This document shows positions 56,846 to 64,000 of a stretch of 64,000 nt of DNA, in pieces (the first letter of the stretch is position 1; every line of letters begins with the position of its first letter). Origin of the DNA: Megaustenia siamemsis (lineage: Eukaryota > Mollusca > Gastropoda > Stylommatophora > Ariophantidae); contig JAVIAB010000051.1 in NCBI GenBank assembly GCA_032433765.1, positions 80,488,347-80,552,346 on the forward strand, in the 5' to 3' direction. The translations under genes and the position numbers were made by a program. The notes under the pieces are model-generated. The model was not told the origin of the DNA, ran no database searches, and saw only the letters and a program-made list of their open reading frames with translations.

Positions 56846-57630
56846 ATTGGGCTTGAGATCAATCATGAAAAGACTAAAGTCATGAAAAGCTTAATTCTAA
56901 CAGATGACAAAATATACATGGAAAACAAACCAGTGGAAGAGATCGATCACTGTATCTATCTTGGAAGTCACATTGATCGAGAAGGGGATACAAGTAAAGA
57001 AATTAGAATCAGAATGGCTAAAGCAGCAATGTCTTTCAGAAGCCTTGAAAATTTGTGGAAATCAAAACTCATCAGCACAAACACAAAACTTAGGCTATTC
57101 AAATCAAATGTACTATCAACCCTTACGTATGCGTGTGAAAGCTGGAAAACAACAAGAGATATAGAAACAAAGTTGAACGCATTAGAAAATAAATGTCTAA
57201 GGAAAATACTTGGTATAGAATGCAACGAATTCAAAACAAACGAGGAAATTAGATAAATCGCCAATCAACCACTAATATCTTCAGTAATAAAGAAAAGACG
57301 ATGGTCATATGTTGGACATGTGATGAGAAGAGATAATAACCGAATAGCAAAGCAAGCCCTCATAAGGGAAACAACAAGTAAGAGAAAAAGAGGAAGACCC
57401 AGGGAGACACTGAGAAGAACATTGATGAGAGAGGCAAGAGCAGCAGGATTCGGCTCCCTCAATGAGATAGAGCTGCTTGCACAGAACAGAGACAGATGGC
57501 GAGATTTGATAAAATATCTTTAAAAGAAAACTGCTAGAACAAAAATTCAGATAGGAGAAGGTGTATCTTGGTCTACGCCCTATGGGCCGGCTACGGCTCG
57601 AAAGGTCAATAGATAGATAGATAGATTTAA
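56846..57630 (+). pseudogene. LINE-I, 5'-truncated, one stop from open
   Basis: The frame begins after motif C and runs: GLEINHEKTKVMK (motif D), CIYLGSHIDREGDTSKEI, NVLSTLTYACESWKTT, KLNALENKCLRKILGIEC, a TAA stop at 57254-57256, then in the same frame KKRRWSYVGHVMRRDNNRI, KRGRPRETLRRTL and AQNRDRWRDLIKYL with the stop at 57521-57523. This is the C-terminal region of a LINE reverse transcriptase. A short 3' region (CTATGGGCCGGCTACGGCTC) and a (GATA)n tail (57607-57627) follow. Only one in-frame stop was found, so it is fairly young, but without the core it is dead on arrival. Confidence 0.9.
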
Positions 57631-57639
57631 CAATATGTT

Positions 57640-57760
57640 ACACACTGTTAAAGACACTCTTTGGTATTTATATTTTTCTCATTTCTGTTTATTTATTGCC
57701 ATCATTTTATAATCTTTTTGAAACGCTGCTTTTACCTGAGCCATTCCGCATCTCTCTCTT
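57640..57760 (-). mobile_element. LINE-B fragment beyond LINE-I
   Basis: TTTGAAACGCTGCTTTTACC followed by TGAGCCATTCCGCATCTC matches the LINE-B section GGAAAGCTGCTTTTGCCTGA-GCC. It probably belonged to the copy at 56552-56845; about 250 bp of LINE-B between them is missing. Confidence 0.6.
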
Positions 57761-57761
57761 T

Positions 57762-57806
57762 CACACACACACACACACACACAAACACAAATATATATAT
57801 ATTAAT
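57762..57806. repeat. short (CA)n and (TA)n
   Basis: About 10 CA and 7 TA dinucleotides. Confidence 0.9.
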
Positions 57807-57807
57807 T

Positions 57808-58875
57808 GAGTTATTGAGTTATTTGCGGGTCATCATCATTGCACTCCGAACATGTCCATAGGTGCTCAGATCCCCTCCTCAGCAATTCCCTCAGTGTCCA
57901 GCGACTGACGATTCCAGTTCTATGTTGGTTGATAAGTCTTCTTACACGGCCACCAAGTTTCACATTTCTGGCCGTGCCCATCTTAACTCCCATTTCCATC
58001 ATCCGAAGAAGTGACGTGGATCTGTGTTTGTCGAAGTCCTGTGCTCTTCCAACATCTCGAAGGGCATTGATGATGTCCGCCCGATCTATCGGTTGCCCGT
58101 CCTCAGGGACAGCGCAGCTAGCCAACCTGTCCGCTCTCTCATTTCCCCGTACTCCCGCATGTCCAGGGACATAGACAAAGGTGACCTTACGTATTTTGGA
58201 TTTCTGCAACGACTCTACCCATTGCATGCGTACATAGCCCGCCTCCACTTTTTTTATCATGCTCATCGAATCACTCAGTATACATGCGTGGATGTAGTCT
58301 TGTGACTCTAACCATTTGAATGCCGTGGTCACTGCCATCACCTCCATTGTCATGCTACTCGTGGTCATGGCGTATGCGCCACTGTCTTCCTTGGCTATTC
58401 TGCCTGCTGAGCGTGCTGTAAATGCCCATGCACTTCTTTCGTGTCGTCTTACAGATCCGTCTGTATAGATGACTGCATCTTTCTCATCGGTATTATCGCA
58501 GATGAGACCGTTGACCTCAGCATTAACCACGACCGGGTTCTGTTCCCTACTTTTCCTGTCGAGTGTGACAATACATGAGAAAGTTCCCTTGAATGACGTA
58601 GGCACCGGTATCCACTCCTCACCAACGCTGATATTGGTAAGCCCACAGACCTGTTTGATGACATCTTCTGCTCGGCCCACCCATGATTTGCCTCTTTTTA
58701 GCCTGGTACCTTTCTCTGTGTTGAGCACGTGGTGCAATGGATGCTCTGTATCTGTACTAATCTTCAGGTATGCTCGTGCTCTCCAGATCTTAATTCTGTC
58801 ATTCATGGTTGGAAAGTCAAGAAGATACCTCATTGCTACACAGGGAGTGTCCCTCGTACATCCCAGGATAATTAA
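57808..58875 (-). mobile_element. LINE-E, 5'-truncated, flanked by a TSD
   Basis: The insert lies between ATATATATTAATT at 57795-57807 and 58876-58888 (13 bp, exact). The 3' tail is an imperfect TAACTCAA repeat. I-type LINEs often end in such TAA-like repeats, but clade assignment is an inference. SINE-1 directly adjoins the right side. Confidence 0.85.
57811..58833 (-). CDS. LINE-E ORF2 C-terminus with RNase H domain (340 codons, open)
   Basis: This is the longest credible coding frame in the window. The frame is a C-terminal fragment; the Met is internal and coding continues upstream to about 58875 (GCTRDTPCVA). Residues 1-110 resemble the linker after a LINE reverse transcriptase. RNase H type I follows: YTDGSVRR (first Asp, about residue 125), TMEVMAV (Glu, about 163), LSDSMSM (Asp, about 187) and VPGHAGVRGNERADRLA (His and final Asp, about 225-240). 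All four acidic positions are present. The rest (LGGRVRRLINQHRTGIVSRW, LRRGSEHLWTCSEC) is the domain also found in the relics at 4107-4394 and 25018-25620. In the cell it would remove RNA from the RNA-DNA hybrid during retrotransposition. There is no stop or frameshift, but the reverse transcriptase and endonuclease are absent, so it is a recent dead copy. Confidence 0.85.
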   Translation of the reverse strand: MRYLLDFPTMNDRIKIWRARAYLKISTDTEHPLHHVLNTEKGTRLKRGKSWVGRAEDVIKQVCGLTNISVGEEWIPVPTSFKGTFSCIVTLDRKSREQNPVVVNAEVNGLICDNTDEKDAVIYTDGSVRRHERSAWAFTARSAGRIAKEDSGAYAMTTSSMTMEVMAVTTAFKWLESQDYIHACILSDSMSMIKKVEAGYVRMQWVESLQKSKIRKVTFVYVPGHAGVRGNERADRLASCAVPEDGQPIDRADIINALRDVGRAQDFDKHRSTSLLRMMEMGVKMGTARNVKLGGRVRRLINQHRTGIVSRWTLRELLRRGSEHLWTCSECNDDDPQITQ

Positions 58876-58888
58876 ATATATATTAATT

Positions 58889-59126
58889 TAAACGCCAAGT
58901 GGCGTATAGGGAATATGGTGTTAGTGACTATAAATTTTACAGAACTTCAGCACATGATTTTTTACGGTAATGTGGTCGGTATCACCCCCGTGCCGTTTTA
59001 CTTTCCTGGAAAAAAAATCCGGTACCCATTTAAGGCTGGGTGAATCCGGAAGCCGACGGTTGGGATCGAACTCTACCTCTTGTCCTTTGTAGTTCAGTTC
59101 ACTAACCACTGAGCTATCGCGGCTCC
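58889..59126 (-). mobile_element. SINE-1
   Basis: On the minus strand it starts GGGAGCCGCGATAGCTCAGT and ends at GCCACTTGGCG without the usual ACTTTACTTT tail. The TSD is unclear because both flanks are AT repeats. Confidence 0.92.
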
Positions 59127-59154
59127 CTATATATATATCCGACTATATATCCGG

Positions 59155-61588
59155 AAATATATATAGGGATTGTCCCGGATTGTCCAGGACAGTCCCGGAA
59201 TTTCACATTTTTTGAACCTTTGTCCCGGATTAGCTGCCGTACCGGTTTTGTCCCGATTTTGGCATATTTTTTAGCTTTTGTCCCGGATTTGATAAAAAAT
59301 AATTTGGGACACAAACGTTTACCAATTTTGACATTTTGGTATACGGCGTACATTTCTTCAATTAAAAAAAAATATTATTCCCTTGCTGTGTAGACAATTT
59401 TGTTTAATATCAAAACAGTAGAATGCGCTCCTAGTTTTAAATCTCGTATATATTCGTTGTGTTACTAACTTTCACTTTCGCAAAAAATGGCACCGAAGCG
59501 TAATTGTAGTTTTAATCAAGATTTACAAAAGGAATACCCTTTTATAAAAAAGTCTACATCGTCATCAGACTTCACTGTAAGATGTAATATATGTTCATCC
59601 GGGTTTACTATTAACCATAGTGGACGTGGTGATATTAAGAGCCACATTAATAGTGATAAACATAAGAGAGCCGTCGCTGCTGCTGCATCAAGCTCGTCGT
59701 TGACAAATTTTTTTCGAGCTGAACAGGTTGGTGACAAAGAAGAACAGTTAGCTGCTACAGAAGGTGCCTTTGCATATCATACAGTGATGCACAATCACAC
59801 GTTTAGATCTATGGACTGCACATCAAAATTGCTTCAGGTAACTTTAGAACCAAAATTTGCTTGTGCACGTACGAAAACAGAAGCTATTATTCGGAATGTG
59901 TTCACACCCCATGCTCTAAACGAGTTGAGATGTGACCTATAAAACGTAACATTTATCTTCATACTGACAGATGCCTCCAACCACAAAGAAATCAAGATTT
60001 TTCCTTTGCTTGTCAGATACTTTGATCGCAATAAGGGACTGAAAGTTAAAATATTAGAGTTGAAGTCATTGCCGGGTGAAACATCTGATATAGTAAGTAG
60101 TTTTCTTATTGACTGTCTAACTGAAAATAGTTTAGAACTGAAAGTAGTTGGATTATGTGCAGACAACACAAATTCTAGTTTTGGGGGCGTTGAAAGAAAA
60201 GGACAGAACAATGTTTTCACAAAACTGAAAGAAAACCTTGGACATAGTTTGATAGGTGTTGGGTGTGCTTGCCATATTTTCCACAACACTGTTCGAGCAG
60301 CTGCAGACGTATTGCCTGTTGATGTTGAAATGACTATTGCAAAAATGTATCTGTACTTCAAATCATACACAGTTAGAGTTGAAAGTCTCAAGGAGTTTTG
60401 TCAGTTTGTCGACACAGATTTCCAGATGATTTTAGGTTATGCACAAACTAGGTGGCTTGCGCTCTTGCCTGCTGTTGAAAGGGTTCTTTACATGTTCCTG
60501 CCTCTAAAATCATATTTTCAATCTCAAGACAGATGCCCAGTTTTTATACAGGAATTCTTTGAAAACCCCCTGTCTGAGGCATGGCTTATTTTGGTTCACA
60601 GTCAGGCATCCTCTTTCCACGAAGCAGCGCAGAAAGTAGAGGGACAGATGGTCACTGTATTTGAAGTCATTGACAACATCAATAGGTTGAAAGCTATCTT
60701 GGAGTCCAAGCTGGAAGACGGCTTCTAGCCATCAAGAGTTCAGATAATCCTTAAAAAGCTGGAAATGGAAGGATTTCCACGTGATGATGTGAAAAAGTTT
60801 AACGCCAGTGTTTCTTCATTTTATGAAATAGCTTTAAGTTATTTGAAGAAATGGGCTGCAAATAATTTTCAAAACCTAGAGTCTTACAGCTGGGTAATGC
60901 TGAACAGAACACCAAATTGGGAAGATATTGAGAAGTCTTCATCATTAGTGAGTCAAACAGTGCCTTCAGTCGACTTTCCAGAAAATGAAATGTATGACGA
61001 ATATGTCTACATGAAACAGTTCGTTACTTCACAACAAATTAGTGAGTGGAGTCTTAATAAAACATTACCAGGGCAGCGTTGGGTTGAACTAGCTTCCCAC
61101 TTCAGAAACAATCATGTGCCCGTTTCACATATTCTGAAGTTGGCAGAGTTCTTTTTTGTGTCTACCTGTAACAAATGCTGCAACAGAACGAGTGTTTTCT
61201 CTGATGAACAGTTTGTGGACAAATGATAAAACACAACTAGGTGTTGAAACTTTAAAAGCCATGTTGATCACCAAAGTGAACTATGAGGGAACATGTGTCG
61301 AATTTTATAAGATGCTGCATACAAAGAAGGACATTTTACAGAAAATTCACTCATCTGAAAAGTACAGCATCTCTGTTTCACCTTCAATTTAAGTGAGTAT
61401 CACTGTTTTTTTTTAAATATCCTGATTATCCTGATAGCGTATTGTAGGTCTATATTATTAGATGTTTTAAAATGTATGTATTATTCACTTGAAAATGACA
61501 GCAAGAAGAAATGTAATTTTATTGGTGGAAAATTGAAGTAAAATTATTCCGTCCCGGAATGGGATTTCAAAAATATGGTCACCTTAAT
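59155..61588 (+). mobile_element. hAT-family DNA transposon, ends tentative
   Basis: The boundaries are proposed from TAGGGATTGTCCCGGATTG at the left and GTCCCGGAATGGGATTTC with ATGGTCACCTTA at the right. The TTGTCCCGGAT motif is repeated at least four times at 59165-59290, a usual sign of subterminal transposase-binding sites. The two ends do not form a convincing inverted repeat, and I cannot define the 8-bp TSD expected of hAT elements. Confidence 0.6.
59487..61392 (+). pseudogene. hAT transposase, two stops and one frameshift from open
   Basis: The ATG at 59487 opens a frame of about 635 codons. Residues 33-59 form a BED-type zinc finger (C33-x2-C36 ... H53-x5-H59). The catalytic region has LTDASNHKEIKIFPLL (first Asp, about 59970), LCADNTNSSFGG (second Asp, about 60160) and TRWLALLPAVERVL (about 60450). 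The C-terminal dimerisation domain has PVTNAATERVFSLMNSLW (from about 61165). The first three blocks share one frame, interrupted only by TAA at 59940-59942 and TAG at 60726-60728. A single-base-type shift near a T run at about 61150 moves the last block to another frame. The enzyme would cut and paste the element between terminal repeats in the nucleus. With so few lesions it is probably a recent arrival, and intact copies may exist elsewhere in the genome. Confidence 0.9.
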
Positions 61589-61612
61589 TAATAGGTGTAT
61601 ATATTCTTTTTG

Positions 61613-61875
61613 GGAGCCGCGATAGCTCAATGGTTAGTGATCTGGACTACAAAGGACAAGAGGTAGGGTTCGATCCCAACCGACATCTTCCGGTTCACAC
61701 AGCCTTTAATGGCAACCGGATTTTTTTTCTTTGAAAGTAAAGCGGCAGGGGCGTAATCCGACCACATTACCCCGAAAATCATGTGCCGAAGGTCTGTAAA
61801 ATTTATGGTCACTAACATCATATTCCCTATATGCCACTTGTCGTAACGGGGGTAGTTTACTTTTTTTTTTTAAAG
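61613..61875 (+). mobile_element. SINE-1
   Basis: It starts GGAGCCGCGATAGCTCAATG and ends in a T run. An exact 14-bp TSD, ATATATTCTTTTTG, lies at 61599-61612 and 61876-61889. Confidence 0.96.
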
Positions 61876-61889
61876 ATATATTCTTTTTG

Positions 61890-62127
61890 CGTTTATTCTT
61901 AACCTGTTTGTCCTATCTTTGAAATGCCTAATAAATCCGTAATACAATTGAAGCATTTGAACTGTGAATTTATATATAAGAATTGGTGAACAGCGAACAA
62001 AACAAATACTATAGTTTTTTGAACAGTTCAAAATGAAGAAAAAATTATTGAATATAATTTAAACAAAACAAATACAATTTTCAAGAGAAATAAATAACAT
62101 ACTGTAAGTCAATTTGGAGGGTTAAAA
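61890..62127. other. no recognisable feature
   Basis: AT-rich, nothing recognised. Confidence 0.3.
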
Positions 62128-62272
62128 TACAAGATAGACAAGGGAGAATTAGATGAAGTGGTCTAACAAATGAGACGATAGATATGAGAAACTATGATAG
62201 TGTGCACCATTATAGCAAGAGACAGTGAAACAACACTCCATGGTGGCATATACGGTACACGATGATGATGAG
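62128..62272 (+). mobile_element. LINE-J 3' fragment
   Basis: Codons like TRGRIR, RWSGLTNE and a final HIYGTR before (GATGAT)n have the shape of a LINE reverse-transcriptase tail and TGA-type end. Short and decayed; family uncertain. Confidence 0.5.
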
Positions 62273-62329
62273 TATTCATCATCCTCTTGTTTACACAATA
62301 ACACTAGTATCAAGTTGTATGCAATGATG

Positions 62330-63660
62330 TTTCTTCTACGAGATAACTTTCAAGTTTTAATACCTGTTTTACAACGAGACAATTATCAAGTTTTTTAATT
62401 ACATTTTTTTACCTGTAGACAACTATAGAGTACGATGCACTGTGGATAGAAGATTATGAAAGGACATGATCGCCTATGCCAACCAGTATGGCACATGATG
62501 ATGATGAACTATAGAGTTTTAATCCCCGTTTTACCACGAGATAATTATCATCTTTTAATCCCTGTTTTACTAAGAGACAGTTATCAAATTTTAATCCATG
62601 TTTTACCAAGATACAATTATCAAGTTTTAATCCCTGTTTTACCACGAGACAACTATAGAGTCTCCCCTAACGATACTACTGTCAAGGTGTCTATCCTGCT
62701 TCTATTACAAAATTGCTCTCAAGTTTCTACTCTGCTCCGTCTAAGAGACTACTGTCAAGGTGTCTATCCTGCTTCTATTACAAAATTTCTCTCAAGTTTC
62801 TACCTTTCTCCGTCTAAGAAACTACTGTCAAGTTGTCTATCCAGCTTCTATTACAAAATTGCTCTCAAGTTTCTACCCTTCTCCGTCTAAGTGACTACTG
62901 TCAAGTTGTCTATCTTGCTACTATTACAAAATTGCTCTCAAGTTTCTACCCTTCTCCGTCTAAGAGACTACTGTCAAGTTGTCTATCTTGCTACTATTAC
63001 AAAATTGCTCTCAAGTTTCTACCCTTCTCCGTCTAAGAGACTACTGTCAAGTTGTCTATCCTGCTACTATTACAAAATTGCTCTCAAGTTTCTACTCTGC
63101 TCCGTCTAAGAGACTACTGTCAAGGTGTCTATCCTGCTTCTATTACAAAATTGCTCTCAAGTTTCTACCTTTCTCCGTCTAAGAAACTATTGTCAAGTTG
63201 TCTATCCTGCTTCTATTACAAAATTGCTCTCAAGTTTCTACCCTTCTCCGTCTAAGTGACTACTGTCAAGGTGTCTATCCTGCTTCTACATATATTACAA
63301 AATTGCTCTCAAGTTTCTACCCTTCTCCGTCTAAGAGACTACTGTCACGTTTCTATCCTATTTCTATTAAGATAATACTACATAGCTTATATCCATGCTA
63401 CAAAAGTACTATCAAATTTATATCCTACTTATTTTAAGAAAGTACTTCAATGTTTGTATTCCTGTCTCAACTACGAGACTACTATCAAGTTTCTATCCAG
63501 TTTTTATTAAGATAATACTATAATGATTTCTACCCAGCTTCCTTCACGCGACTACTGTCAAGCTTTTTCCCCTGCTTCTACTAGGAGACTACTACTATCA
63601 TAGGTATTACAGTATACGTATTATACATGAAACTATCAGTTTCTACCCTGATATAAATTG
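62330..63660. repeat. minisatellite of about 36-37-bp units with 73-bp dimers
   Basis: At the left and right edges the units are degenerate 36-mers of the type ACAATTATCAAGTTTTAATC and CCTGTTTTACCACGAG. In the centre (62683-63360) a 73-bp dimer is homogeneous, about 9 copies: CTACTGTCAAGTTGTCTATC, TTGCTACTATTACAAAATTG, CTCTCAAGTTTCTACCCTTC, TCCGTCTAAGAGA. Overlapping short reading frames are artefacts. Confidence 0.93.
62431..62506 (+). mobile_element. LINE-A, 76-bp stub inside a minisatellite
   Basis: ACGATGCACTGTGGATAGAA, GGACATGATCGCCTATGCCA, ACCAGTATGGCACATGATGA match the LINE-A 3' end. An exact 11-bp TSD, AACTATAGAGT, lies at 62420-62430 and 62507-62517, and this string is also present in neighbouring repeat units. 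Confidence 0.88.
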
Positions 63661-63871
63661 TTAACATTCCACAATAGACAGATCCCTTTTTCTTGCATTA
63701 AGACATCCCAGACTAGGAGATGGCATTACAAAAGCTAAAAAATCGAGCATTTGTCGTCGCGTTGTTCAGCTCCGCTCACTTCCCTGTCCTGATTTACGCC
63801 ACTCTCTCCCCCGGGAAACATTATTACGCTTGCATCAACTGTTTCACACGTGTAAACGCACTTTGTGGAGA
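63661..63871. other. no recognisable feature
   Basis: Nothing recognised. Confidence 0.3.
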
Positions 63872-64000
63872 CATAATAATAAATGAATATTATTGTGGAG
63901 GGGAAACTTCCGAGGTGATAAATCAGCCAATCATGTCAGGGGAAGAGTTATGTTTACAACACCCGGGTAAAAAAAAAAATAAAAATCACAAATTACCAAC
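63872..64000 (-). mobile_element. SINE-4, cut by the window edge
   Basis: GAGACATAATAATAAATGAA, GGGGAAACTTCCGAGGTGAT, TCAGGGGAAGAGTTATGTTT follow SINE-4 at 3273-3364. Confidence 0.8.

Overview
This window looks like non-coding DNA from an animal nuclear genome, dense in repeats. I find no intact host gene, rRNA, functional tRNA gene, operon, phage or CRISPR array. The evidence is about a dozen families of decayed non-LTR retrotransposons (LINEs), at least four tRNA-headed SINE families with clear target-site duplications (TSDs), a hAT transposase pseudogene, long GATA, GACA, GA, CA and TA microsatellites, and many minisatellites. The mix of LINEs and SINEs suggests an invertebrate, perhaps a gastropod mollusc; that is an inference and cannot be settled from the sequence alone. 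All family names used here (LINE-A to LINE-L, SINE-1 to SINE-6, R3, R4, RX) are local to this window.

Layout. 0-7 kb: a 1.5-kb AT-rich minisatellite, a SINE-4 retroposon with 38-bp inverted arms, G-rich repeats, R3, R4 and two SINE-1 copies. 7-16 kb: LINE-A, -B and -C fragments, two minisatellites, and a reverse-transcriptase relic (LINE-K) split by R3. 16-20 kb: GATA tract, minisatellite, SINE-1, a LINE-C piece containing a 38-bp array, and a hAT relic. 20.8-23.2 kb: a four-level nest of insertions (RX < LINE-L < LINE-B < SINE-2). 25-32 kb: LINE-E, -F, -A, and a LINE-H copy carrying three separate arrays. 32-39 kb: LINE-D, SINE-1 and SINE-4 copies, microsatellites. 40-43.7 kb: a 2.2-kb 40-bp array and a SINE-1 copy with a 43-bp array. 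44.6-49.5 kb: the longest LINE (LINE-C, with recognisable reverse-transcriptase motifs) and a LINE-B copy holding an 18-bp array. 50-56 kb: a 47-bp array, R3, LINE-A, and LINE-G containing a 31-bp array. 56-64 kb: a 330-bp alternating purine-pyrimidine tract, LINE-I, an open RNase H reading frame (LINE-E), a nearly intact hAT transposase, and a final minisatellite.

The main theme is that tandem arrays have repeatedly grown inside transposon copies. In at least six cases the repeat unit is a piece of the surrounding LINE or SINE, and the element resumes on both sides. A second theme is a small dispersed family (RX) with an uncharacterised reading frame whose C-terminal part stays open and similar in two diverged copies. 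Many insertions are datable relative to each other because one element sits inside another with a clean TSD.
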